The notes under the pieces were generated by a model, which ran no database searches, was not told the origin of the DNA, and saw only the letters and a program-made list of their open reading frames with translations. From positions 1-64,000 of the forward strand of contig ML014142.1 in assembly GCA_003615045.1 (NCBI GenBank): a stretch of 64,000 bases of DNA, given 5' to 3'. The position numbers and the translations under genes were made by a program. Below are positions 40,701 to 53,414 of the stretch, in pieces (the first letter of the stretch is position 1; every line of letters begins with the position of its first letter). This stretch comes from Caulochytrium protostelioides (taxonomy: Eukaryota > Chytridiomycota > Caulochytriomycetes > Caulochytriales > Caulochytriaceae).

Positions 40701-41646
40701 GGTGAGGGCGGCGGTGTTGAGCATCGAGGCCGGCAGCACCATGCGCTTGATCTTGCCAACGAGCGAATGGTCGCCGGCGTGGTTGGCGGCTGAGTCATCA
40801 GTCTCGATGGGGGCATCCATCGGGTACTCGCTGATGATCTCGACATCACGGTTGATGGTCTTGTCCTCGTCCGTCTGCTCGTGGCGAGGAACATCGACGA
40901 TCAGCACGCCTTCCTGGACGCGGGCTGACACGTGAGCGCGGTCGGAGTCCGGAGGCAGCTTGACGTTGGCGCTCTGGTAGTTGCCCTCGCACTTGGGGTC
41001 GTCAATGTCGATCGAGGGATCGAAATCGGACAAGACGGCGGGCGCATCGAGGTTGTTGATGCGATGGGAAGGGGTGTGGGAGCACTTGCGAACGCCCTGG
41101 ATCTCCATGGTGTCACCATCGATGTGGATAGACATGTCATGGGGCATGACGCCAGGGATGTCCATGGTCAGGACATGGGAGTCCTCGCGGGTGTAGATGT
41201 GGACATTGTCCTTGATATCTGGCGAAGACGCCCGGAGCAGGACCAGAGAATCCTTAGGACCCCAGATGCCTTGACTGTGTTTTGCATCATTGTGTCACAA
41301 CCAATATAGATAAAACAGACGGGGGTGAGTGGCTCGAATCCGAAGAAAAAGAGGAAAAACAAAGGGGGTGACTGGCCCCGAGGCCGAGGGCCTCGGCCTG
41401 GCGATGATCCGCTGGATGATGTCATTTGGACCTGCGGACGAGTGACATGCGCGATCGATCACGCTAGTCATACGAGTGACTAAGAAGGTCAAAGACCCGC
41501 CAGACGACGCGGACGAAAAATGAGACAACTTACACATAAGTCCTGGCGTTTTCCGGAATGAGAGAAATGTCCACCTTGGGCATACCCCAGCCGTAGGCGA
41601 CGTGGGATGCGCCTAATAGCAGTACGGCATGATGAACACGAACCAT
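37758..41646 (-). CDS. signal peptide - Hsp20 - LEA-like repeat fusion protein, 2 exons
   Basis: Joined product ~1209 aa. Exon 1 is 41646-41534 and exon 2 is 41274-37758. The intron 41533-41275 (GTAAGT...ACAG, 259 bp) has matching phase. Residues 1-21 (MVRVHHAVLLLGASHVAYGWG) look like a short secretory signal. Residues ~62-170 form an alpha-crystallin/Hsp20 domain: HVLTMDIPGVMPHDMSIHID, then ARVQEGVLIVDVPRHE (the AxxxxGVL signature), with a possible V-x-I tail motif (DVEI). From ~229 to ~1110 the protein is an Ala/Asp/Lys/Arg/Glu repeat built on 11-residue units such as YDEAKNRASEG and AYDYAKDSAQD, as in group 3 LEA proteins: amphipathic, disordered when wet, helical when dry. The last ~95 residues are non-repetitive and end near ERVQHAGAHMVGRA. 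Predicted role: protecting proteins or membranes during heat or drying. Localisation outside the cytosol is inferred from the signal alone. Confidence 0.8.
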
Positions 41647-43296
41647 TGTCGCGGTAATCAGTGGGTGTGAACGGGAACGGGATTCGTCACGAGTAAACAC
41701 GGAAAGTTTGAAGGTGGCACCACGCGACCTGCGCACAAGAGTGGGTGATTGGGTGGGAGCGATGAAAGAAGCGCGAACGAAACCAATCAATCGGTCGATC
41801 GATCAGTGCCAGTAGGAATGAACGGCGAATGAACAGAGATGAAGAAAGGGGCGTGAAACATGAAACAACAGAAGGAAATGAAGAATGCAAGCACCATGCC
41901 TAGTGAACAGAGACAGCGGCTCTTTCTTCGCCTGGATAGTCTCGTGCTCGTTTCTATCTCTTGTGTGAGATGAGCATCACCCAGCCATCAGAACGATCGA
42001 TCCGTGCAGCCATGTATTTATAAACGGCGCGGCCCTGTCCCGCTCTCCTGGTCCGACGGCGGTCCGGGCCGGGGAGGGTGTTCGTCTCGGCGGCTGCGCC
42101 ACGCGGCGTGACTGGGGTGACGTCATGGGCGGGCGGGCGGGCGGACGGGGGCGTGACGATCCAAACGATCGATCGGTCTGATGGGCGCCGTGCTCGAGCC
42201 GGGAGGGCGAAGGGGCCGCGCGCGTCATACGGGGAATGACGTCTTTGGGCGGCACCCGTCTTTTGGCTTCCCTCGTGCTGATCGTCTCGCTTCGTCTTGG
42301 TTCGGCAGCGGCCTGGCGGGGCTCGGCTCGGCTTGGCTCGGCTTAGCTTGGCTTGACGCGGGCTCGTCGCCCAGCGTCTCGGGTCGGCGATGGCGCCGAA
42401 TGACACGGAGGCGCATCACCATCACGTCTCGCGGCTTCGCCATACGGCTCCGCTTGACGTCGTTCGTCGGCATGGTCTCCCCGCGGCCGCCGCCCCATCC
42501 CCCCCAGCCTTCGTTCCCCGCCCGGCGAAGACTTGGCCGCTCGGTCGCCGCCCATGAACCACGGTGCTCGACTCAGGACTTCAGCTCCGTTCAGCGCAAA
42601 GGCCGGCGTGGACTGGCCACACGCCGCGGATCAACACGCCCGCTCTCACTCGCGTTGTCGCAATGGATTCCATGGGGCGATGATACCCGGTACACCGAGG
42701 ACAGAAAGAGAGAGAGAGAGAGAAGAAAAAATGCCGCTTCTTCTGACGCACATTCGGTGCGGCCGGCGTTCGCGCGTGGCCACACGCGAACACCCCCCAC
42801 CGGGCCGCGCCCGAGGCCGTCGTTACCTCGGGCGCGCCGCGAAGGCAACGGCCGCGCCTCGGAGATGCCGAGCTAGCGAGCGCGCGCGCGTTAGATGACA
42901 TGAGCAGAGAAGGGGCTCACGCCTGCGTGGGCATGACCCCCAACCAGCGCATTCGCCTCCCTGCGTCGCGGCTGCATTGACTTGATGGGAGCGGCCAAGC
43001 CAGGCGGGTCTCGCGCGCTCGGTTATGCGGTGCAGCGAGCACCATCACACCGGAGACGCCGTCGGAGGGCCCACGGCGAAACGTTCGAAGTGGACGTCTG
43101 GCTCAGCGCGTTTAAATGCATATTCGGCCTCGGCGCTGTGGACGAGCGAAGCCGCTGGAGGTGGCCGGTGGCTTGGTGCGCCACAGATCCTCGGGCACCG
43201 CTTGGGCAGGTTGATCACCGCCTCGCGGCTGGATGATCGTATGGAATCGGCCCCAGCCGCACGCGCCAGGGGCACGCGTCAGATGCATGCATCGCG
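41647..43296. other. intergenic, promoter of Hsp20-LEA gene
   Basis: Contains the putative TATA box at 42015-42022. Other content: an AG microsatellite (42703-42731), a degenerate GGCTCGGCTT/GGCTTGGCTT repeat (~42320-42357), and an AGGGG element near 41847. A spliced 5' UTR is possible given the ~340 bases between TATA and ATG. No gene seen. Confidence 0.45.
42015..42022 (-). promoter_or_regulatory. candidate TATA box of Hsp20-LEA gene
   Basis: TATAAATA on the minus strand, ~370 bases upstream of the ATG. Strong match to consensus in otherwise GC-rich DNA; clear TATA boxes are rare in this window, and stress-induced genes often have one. Confidence 0.4.
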
Positions 43297-46355
<3,059 letters not shown>

Positions 46356-48062
46356 CTACTCCTCCATAGCGTAGCCACGACGGTTGAAGGCCTGGGTCGC
46401 CTTGACAATCTTGGCGAGATGGGCGTTCATGTCGGCCTCGCGCTTCAGCTCGAGCAGACCGGCCTTGTCGATGGTCATGACCGAGAGCGCGTCGTAGCGC
46501 TTCTTGCTCTCGGCGAAGCGCTGGCGCGTGATCTCGAGCTCGCGTTCGAGTTGGGAGGGCCCGTCCTCCTCGCTACGCGATGCCTCGCTGGGACTCGTGG
46601 AGCGCTGCGCCTGCTTGGCGGCCTTCTCCTCGAGCAGTCCGAGCTTCGTGCCGTAGGAGTCGAGCGCCTGGCGTGACGTCTGCTGGCGCTGCATCGTGTC
46701 GAGCGAGTCCTTGATGGCCTTGTTCTTGAACGTCTTGATAAACAGCAGGAACGCCTCAACCGACTTGATCATGGGCTCGCGGTCCTTGCACGCATTGTTG
46801 TAGGCGATGCCTAGCTGCACGAGGTGCGAGCCGATCCCGTCATCCTCTTCTTGGTAGCCCTTCTGTTGGTACAGGAGGGAGAGCTCATTCTCGGTATCGT
46901 TGAGCGACTGCAAGATGCTGCGCTGGCGCTCGACCAGCTTCTCGAGGTTCTTGAAGTAGTCCCACATCTCCTCGACCTGCTTAGCGGCCTCGTCGACGTC
47001 CGGCTGGGCGGTCACGTGTGCCTGGCGCGTCATGCGCTCCTTCATGCGCTGGTGGACCACGCGGTAGGAGCGCTCGAGCGGCTCGGGCGCCGTCGTCATC
47101 AGCTTCGAGAACTGCTTGGACAGGAAGTCGCCAAGCGCGGCAGCGCCGCCACGGACGCCGTCAAAGGCCGACTCCTCCATGTCCAGGTCATCGGGACCGT
47201 ACATGGAGCTCGAGCCCGGCGTCATGGGCGGGGACACCATCTGGGCGATGAGGCCCGGGTTGGGGTTGGGGTGCGCCGAGCTCATTGCGACGGCAGCGGC
47301 GGCGACGGCGGCGGCGACCTCGGGGTCCGTGGACGGCGGCGGCGGCGCCGAGTCCTGGGGCGTTGTAATCTTCACCGCCGGCGCGGCGGGCGTCACGGCG
47401 GAGGGCGTTGCAACGGTAGCCGCGTCAGAGGGGGCAGCAGCGGCAGCAGCAGCGGCGGCAGCGTTGTTGGCAAGCTGGGCCAGCACCGCCGGCGATTCTG
47501 GCGGCGTCGACTCCTGTGGCGGCGGGGCCAAGCAGGCGTTGTCCTCGTCCTCGGAGGTGACCTGGACACAGGGCGTGTCCTGGACAATCACGACGTTCTC
47601 GGTCTCCTTGGGCAGCGGGGTCGGCGGCGCGTCGTCGTCGTCGTTGTGGTCTTCCTCGTCGGAGGGGGCCGCGTGGACGCCGGCGTCGGCAGCAGAAGCG
47701 GTCACGAGGTGGGCGAGGTCGGCGTCAGCGTCGACGTCGACGGGGATCAAGGTGCCAGAGAGCGCCCCCGGGCCGGCAAGGTCGGCATCAGCGTCAGTCG
47801 CAGATACGGCCGGGCGGTCGGCCAGGCTGCTCGCGCGTGCCGACGCGTCGGCGTCGGCGTCGTGCGACGATTCGCGCGAGGAATCGGCGGCAGAAGCGCT
47901 GTCGTGGTGCTCGGCGGCAGCGGGTTGTGGGGAGAGCGGGGCGACGGCGGCGTCGTCCAAGTGGCGGAGGGTGTCCGCAATTACGGGCAAGTCGTTCGCG
48001 TCGGAGAGCGACGACGCGCTATGGGCAGGGGACGTGGGGTGAGCGAGGCCCTCCGGGTTCAT
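46356..48062 (-). CDS. BAR-domain-like protein (sorting nexin/arfaptin-like)
   Basis: 568 aa. Residues 1-290 are Ala/Asp/Ser/Pro-rich and acidic. The C-terminal ~270 residues are continuous helix: MEESAFDGVRGGAAALGDFL, EPLERSYRVVHQRMKERMTR, EEMWDYFKNLEKLVERQRSI, NNACKDREPMIKSVEAFLLF then IKTFKNKAIKDSLDTMQRQQ, and a last helix QLERELEITRQRFAESKKRY. Three long helices with this spacing fit the membrane-curving BAR fold of the SNX-BAR/arfaptin class. No PX, SH3 or PH domain is present. The frame runs to a TTG; the first ATG is 48062 (MNPEGLAHP). Likely endosome or Golgi membrane work; the exact subfamily is uncertain. Confidence 0.65.
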   Translation of the reverse strand: MNPEGLAHPTSPAHSASSLSDANDLPVIADTLRHLDDAAVAPLSPQPAAAEHHDSASAADSSRESSHDADADASARASSLADRPAVSATDADADLAGPGALSGTLIPVDVDADADLAHLVTASAADAGVHAAPSDEEDHNDDDDAPPTPLPKETENVVIVQDTPCVQVTSEDEDNACLAPPPQESTPPESPAVLAQLANNAAAAAAAAAAPSDAATVATPSAVTPAAPAVKITTPQDSAPPPPSTDPEVAAAVAAAAVAMSSAHPNPNPGLIAQMVSPPMTPGSSSMYGPDDLDMEESAFDGVRGGAAALGDFLSKQFSKLMTTAPEPLERSYRVVHQRMKERMTRQAHVTAQPDVDEAAKQVEEMWDYFKNLEKLVERQRSILQSLNDTENELSLLYQQKGYQEEDDGIGSHLVQLGIAYNNACKDREPMIKSVEAFLLFIKTFKNKAIKDSLDTMQRQQTSRQALDSYGTKLGLLEEKAAKQAQRSTSPSEASRSEEDGPSQLERELEITRQRFAESKKRYDALSVMTIDKAGLLELKREADMNAHLAKIVKATQAFNRRGYAMEE

Positions 48063-48471
48063 CTCGCTGTGGTCGTGCCAAGGTGGAACGGGGAAAGCGC
48101 CACGGCGGTGCGTATGAAGCGAGCAAGCGTGACGTGTGACCGGCCAATGATCAGAAACCCGAGCGAGCAAGCAAGCGAGCGAATCAGCGAGTGGACGACA
48201 ACACAGTCACCGTAAGGAGCAGATGACGATCGGTGGGGAGGTGGTAGGATGCCCATCGGAGATGACGAGAGCGTTTTCGAATGGCGCGAAAGTTGTCACG
48301 GCGGTGCGTCCCAACAACCAGGGGTCGTGTACAGAAGCGACTCCGGCAGCGGAGGAAGGGGGCAAGATTTTTTTTCGCAGTCGAGGTGGCCCGACGCGTA
48401 TTGCCAAGCCATCCAGCCGTCCACCCGGAGATTTTAGCGTCATCGGTCAGAGCGAAAGAGCGCCATCGGGC

Positions 48472-48507
<36 letters not shown>
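48472..48507. repeat. AAGC tetranucleotide array
   Basis: About eight perfect AAGC units ~410 bases upstream of the BAR gene start. Confidence 0.85.
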
Positions 48508-48508
<1 letters not shown>

Positions 48509-49920
48509 GAAAGCAGAGAACACACACGCACACAGGTGTGTGGGGAGCATACAGAGCATACGGGCACAGGTGTCAAGCAACGCCGGTTGGGCCGAGCAGC
48601 ATAGCAGCCGACCAGCCGACAAGCAAAGTAGCAACGATGGGAGCCGGAGGCCAAAACGTCGCCGTTGCGGAGCGATGTGTGAAAAATAAAAGACCAAAGC
48701 CGTTTCGACAGCCAGGAGGCGAGGATGGTTGGCGGGTGACGGGTGGCGGGACGAGGATCGCGGCGAAGGCGGTTGACATGAGCGGGTGTGGGGTATCGGA
48801 GGGAGGGGGGGCAGGAGGCCGCGTGTGAGCAAGCGCCGGCGCGTGCCGTACCACGTCCAGGGGAGGCCGTGGAACCGAGCATCACCAAGAAAACAAGAGC
48901 GGCAGGGCGCGATTGCAGAAGCGAGATCGTGTGCAGTAAGGCGTCGTGATCGGGGAAGTCATAAAAAATCCGTCACAGAAGAAACGCAATCGTAGGGTGA
49001 GTGGCATGGATCAAACGACGCGGGGCAGCGCCACCCAGCCGGGTGGCGATCGCCGGCTCGAGGAGGCGAACTCCGCTGAGATGAGATGAGATGAGAGATC
49101 CCATTCGATCGAGCACGAGGAGCCATTCGCATCGTGCGCAGAGCTGCGGATGGGGCACCTACCGATCAGCCATGGCGAACGCGGGGACCGAGAGTACGCG
49201 GGATGGCGGAGGGGTGTTGGGCGAGGAAGGTGCGCGCTGGCCGGGAGCAGACCCGCAGCAGACGGAGGCGGAGCGGCGAAGCGACCACGTCAGGACCGCA
49301 AGGGAGACGCTCTGTCCCGTATCAAGGCGAAGGCCGATGTCCGCAAAGTAAGGACCGCGGCGCAGATTGGACAAGGAGCGAGCCGTGGGTCACGCGCCTG
49401 GCTGGGAGAGTCGCGGATCAGAAGCCTGAGAGTCAGGTCGGACCAGGAGCACGAGCGCCGATGCACCACGAAGTGAGAAGCGGTAGCGCGAGGGCCGGCC
49501 CGTAAATCCAATCCTGGGGCGGGTGCGAGAGTGGGGGCGGAATATCAACCCGGAGCCGCACGTTGGAGAAGCGAATCGGCAAGCGAGAAGATGGACAGCC
49601 GACGAGAACGCAATGTACACGCTGCCGGACAGGTATCCCACTAGCAAGCTGTAGTGATAACCTCACAGCAACAGCGCCAATCCCGCAGGAGAATGATACT
49701 GGATATCTTTTTTTTTCGTACAGGTAGTGGCGAGATGGCGAGCCGACGACGAGGGCTCTGAGCAATGGACACGGCAAGGCGTGATGTGTGTATGAAGATG
49801 GGTCAATCGCGACGTCGTCTGCGTGGGGCGACCTCGGACGGGTGTGCCAGAGTCTGGACCAGCATCTTCCGCGTATCGTGGACGAGCGGCCGCACGCCCA
49901 TCTATGGCCTTGCTGCTGCT

Positions 49921-49953
49921 GTTGCTGTTGCAGCAGCAGCAGCAGCTGCTGCG
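49921..49953. repeat. CAG/CTG trinucleotide run
   Basis: Interrupted CAG/GCT triplets forming a self-complementary stretch (CAGCAGCAGCAGCTGCTG). Confidence 0.7.
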
Positions 49954-50113
49954 CTGCCCCCATCTGCATCGGGCCTCTGCATCGGCGCCGCTCGCTCCAT
50001 CGGTCTCTCATCTCGCGTGTTGGGGTGAAGGAGGACGCCATGCGATGGAGCGAGAGGAGGGGACCAACCGCCGCAGTGGGCCGCATGGCGCTCCGGTCCA
50101 TTGCCCCGTGAGC

Positions 50114-50157
50114 CAGCCCGCCCGCCCGCCCGCCCGCCCGCCAGCCCGCCAGCCGGG
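50114..50157. repeat. CCCG tetranucleotide array
   Basis: About seven CCCG units then CCAGCCCG variants. Confidence 0.8.
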
Positions 50158-52141
50158 CCATATCACATCATCACGACCCTCGTCTCCTGGGTGCTCGCAC
50201 GCTCGCGGGAGAGAGCGTCGAAGGCGGACGACGTCAGCGCTGCCTCCCTCGCTCTCGCGTCCCGCAGCCGGGCCTCGGTGAGCAGCAGCGCAGGACGCGG
50301 GCGCGGCACATGCCACACGCGCTTCCGCACCGGGAGCGAGGAGGACGGCAGGACCCGCCGCCGGTGCGGCCGCGCCGGCCGCCTTCCTCTCGTTCGTGGC
50401 CCTGCTGCAGGCGAGCGCCGCGTCCCCGCGCAACGCGGTTCGCCCTGGGCTGCGTGACCTGCCGTGCCGCGCCCCGTCGCCAGCACGACGGTTCGCGCGC
50501 GAGCCGGCCGGGTGCCTGGCCGTGGGTCGTCGGCCCTCGGCGAGGCCGCGGCCACAGCGCGGGTTCCTGCAGCCGACGCATGGCGTGCTGCGCCCTTGGG
50601 GGGCGTCCGCTGAGTCGCCGTGGATCCCCCTGCGACCCACGCATGCTGCGGTCTCTTCAGCCAAAACGCAAAGAGGTGCCAGGGCGCCGCTGGGACATCA
50701 GACGAACATGCCAGGTGGCTCTTCAAGAACCAGCTCGCCCTTCAAGAAAAAAAAAAAGAAGAGAAAAGAGAAGTCCAGACCGACCTGCCTATGCCCTCAT
50801 CCCATCTTCCCACTGGGCGACGCGTGCGGTGTCCCCCAGTCCTCGCGCCAGGAAAGCGCCCGCCTGCGGTCCTGTTCCGGTTGAATGCCACGGCATGATG
50901 TTTAATTTTACTTGAATTGTTTTTTTTGCGTTGCTGGCCCGCAGAAGTGTCGGTCGCATTGTACGCCGGCTGCCACACCGGCTGCCCCACATCAGCGTCC
51001 GCTGACGCGGGAGGCAGGGGGGGAACCGGAGAGGCCGCAGGGTCCGTGGCTCGAAAGGCACCCCGCCGTGCCGTGCAAAGCCAGCCGCCAAGCGGGGCCG
51101 CGCGACGCCTCATGCGGGTACGGGTGAGGACGGCATGCTCAGCAGCGGCTTCCGCGGCAGCCAAGCCCGCGCACCCGGTCAGCGGCACCGGCAGCCCTGG
51201 GAAACGATGGGCCGGAAGCCCAGGTGGGAAGGGACAAAGCAGCCGTCGTGGCAGAAGCGCGCCTGCCGCTGTGCCCCGCGGACCAGTCGATGCTCACCCG
51301 CCTTGCCAGAACCCTTATACCCCACGACCGCGCCAAGCAGCTGCTGTATCCAATGGAAGCAGCAAGGGGACCAGCAGGGGGCCCCTGACCTGGTGAGGCG
51401 GGAGAGTCGACCCAGCGCCATCGGCGGAGTTCCGCATCGCCGATGCAGATCGCCCACTGCCGCACTCGGATCCCGCACGGGCACGAGCAAGCAGGTGGAC
51501 AGCCCAGGGGCTTCCCCGGCATCGCGTCACATGTCCCGCCGGTGAACGAGTCCCCATCGGGTGATCGGCGTCATGGCACTTCTTGTGTCGGGGGCTTGAT
51601 ACGAACCATGAATGTGTCCCAGGGGATGAGATACCCACTGGGGGTCGGGTGGCGCGGTCGACGCGAGACCCGATGCCGTTGCGGATGGTCTCCATCGGCC
51701 CATGGTGGCGGTGGCGGTGGCGTTGACAACGGGGCAGACCCCAGAAGGAGGAAAAGACAACGTCTTCGCGTCTCGAGCGGGGTCGGCCGTGAGCTCGATG
51801 AGCGGCCGACCGCCGGGCGAGCGCACGCGCGACATGGCCAGCGATCACCGCCGTGACCCCAATGGTGGCAGCCACGCGCACCGTCTCGTGGCGACAGGAT
51901 GAGGGGCGTCCGGGACGGGGGAAGATCCGGCACCCAAAGGGGCGCCGGCGTCGGAGTTTGGCAGCGGAGTTTTGGCCCCTGCTGATGACGCCATACCGTC
52001 CATACCGTCCTCTTGCTTAGGATCGGACATGATCATGCGTGGGCATCGGCCAATATCGCCCCAGTAGGCCCCTCGCCAGTTCCTGCCGTTCCATCCGTGC
52101 CAGACGTCTCTACCTTTCATATACCCTCGCCGGCTCAAGGG

Positions 52142-53350
52142 ATGGTGTCACGAGCGATGCCCGGCTGCCTGCGGCCCCGTCCGTGGTCTGGGTGGCCATG
52201 TCCGCGATCGCTGCTGCCATCGTCGCCATCGATACTGGGCCGACGATGGCATAGCGCATTCGTGCCGCGGGAAACGTTTCCGACGACCGCGGCGCTCAAC
52301 TGGTATCCCAAGCACCAGGTCAAAGCGCTGCAGCAGATCCAGAACGGACTGCACCATGTCGACCTCGTGATCGAGGTCCGCGATGCGCGCATCCCCTTCA
52401 CGTCGGCCAACCCGCAGTTCGAGCAGATCCTCGCCGCGCGGCACCGCATCATCGTGTTCTCCAAGGCGGACCTCGCGCACCCGCACCACCAGCCGCTGAT
52501 CCGCGCTGCGTTCGCGAAGTGGGCGCCCCGGGAGACCGTCCTCTTCACCGAGTCGCGGCTCCCGCCGGGCACGCGCGCACGGCCAGCGATCCGGCAGCTC
52601 GTCCGCTCGATCCGCGAGCTCGCGCTCGCCGACCCGGCGCGGTTCCCGTACCTGCAGGCGCTCATCGTCGGGCTCCCGAACGTCGGCAAGTCGACGCTCA
52701 CGAACGCGCTGCGGCAGGCCGGCGCGACGGGCGGCGCGCGCAAGTCCGCCAAAGTCGGGCCGACCGCGGGCGTCACGACCGCCATCGCGACGCGCGTCAA
52801 GATCACGAGCGACCCGGACATTTATCTGGTGGATACGCCGGGAATCCTGGACCCGCGCGCGCTGACCCGCGGCCAGCAGACCGGCGGCGGGTCGCGCGGG
52901 CTCACACCGGACGAGGCGCTGAAGCTCACTGTGACGGGCGCCACGAACGATGCCATCACCGACGAGATCCATGCGGCGGACTACCTGCTGTTCCGACTCA
53001 ACCAAATCCCGGCCCTCCAGGGCATCTACCCGGCGCTGCTCGGGTTGCCCGGCCCCACCAACGACATCGACACGGTGCTCGGCGCGATAGGCCAGCGCCA
53101 CCGGTACACGTACTTCCGGCCCCGCGGCGTCACGCCCAAAGCGCTGTTCCCGACGACGCTGTCGGGATCGCCCGAGGCGCGGCGTCTGGAGGGCATCGAT
53201 GTCGAACGCGCCGCCCGCCACTTCCTGCACATGTACCGCGACGGCCAGCTGGGCCGCATGACGCTCGATGACCTGCGACCCGAGGCCATCGAGGCCGCGT
53301 TCGCAAAGCTCCGCGCCATGGTCGACCGCACGCCGGGCAAGCGCAGCTAA
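52142..53350 (+). CDS. MTG1: mitochondrial ribosome-assembly GTPase MTG1 (YlqF/RbgA family)
   Basis: 402 aa from the ATG at 52142; the upstream frame begins at TTG. Residues 1-45 are Arg/Ser/Pro-rich without acidic residues, a plausible mitochondrial presequence. The GTPase motifs are in circularly permuted order: VDLVIEVRDARIPFTSANP, G4 as SKAD, then G1 GLPNVGKST, a G2 region (GPTAGVTT), and G3 DTPG. This order defines the YlqF/RbgA-MTG1 family, which matures the large mitoribosomal subunit. The C-terminal helical domain is present to the usual length. The stop is only 64 bases from the Exo84 stop on the other strand. Confidence 0.9.
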   Translation: MVSRAMPGCLRPRPWSGWPCPRSLLPSSPSILGRRWHSAFVPRETFPTTAALNWYPKHQVKALQQIQNGLHHVDLVIEVRDARIPFTSANPQFEQILAARHRIIVFSKADLAHPHHQPLIRAAFAKWAPRETVLFTESRLPPGTRARPAIRQLVRSIRELALADPARFPYLQALIVGLPNVGKSTLTNALRQAGATGGARKSAKVGPTAGVTTAIATRVKITSDPDIYLVDTPGILDPRALTRGQQTGGGSRGLTPDEALKLTVTGATNDAITDEIHAADYLLFRLNQIPALQGIYPALLGLPGPTNDIDTVLGAIGQRHRYTYFRPRGVTPKALFPTTLSGSPEARRLEGIDVERAARHFLHMYRDGQLGRMTLDDLRPEAIEAAFAKLRAMVDRTPGKRS

Positions 53351-53414
53351 GCGCGCGTCGATCTAATTCTTTTGTATTTAATCAAGTTATTCCAGGGAAA
53401 AGGGAGGCCCCTGA

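Larger units (their letters stand above)
48063..52141. other. 4.1-kb gene-poor region
   Basis: No domain-bearing frame. Contains AAGC, CAG/CTG and CCCG simple repeats and an A-rich run (50743-50773). Highly GC-rich 50200-50660 is open in several frames on both strands, with Arg/Ala/Pro products, which looks non-coding. The BAR gene promoter lies at the left end and MTG1's at the right. Confidence 0.4.

Noticed and set aside
37734-40793. 1019-aa plus-strand frame opposite the Hsp20-LEA gene
   Set aside because: It is the mirror of the Ala/Asp/Lys repeat codons, giving a monotonous Val/Gly/Leu/Arg product. The minus strand has the recognisable domains and splice sites.
50008-50664. 218-aa minus-strand frame in the gene-poor region
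   Set aside because: All frames are open here because of GC bias. No motif, and a CCCG array lies inside it.
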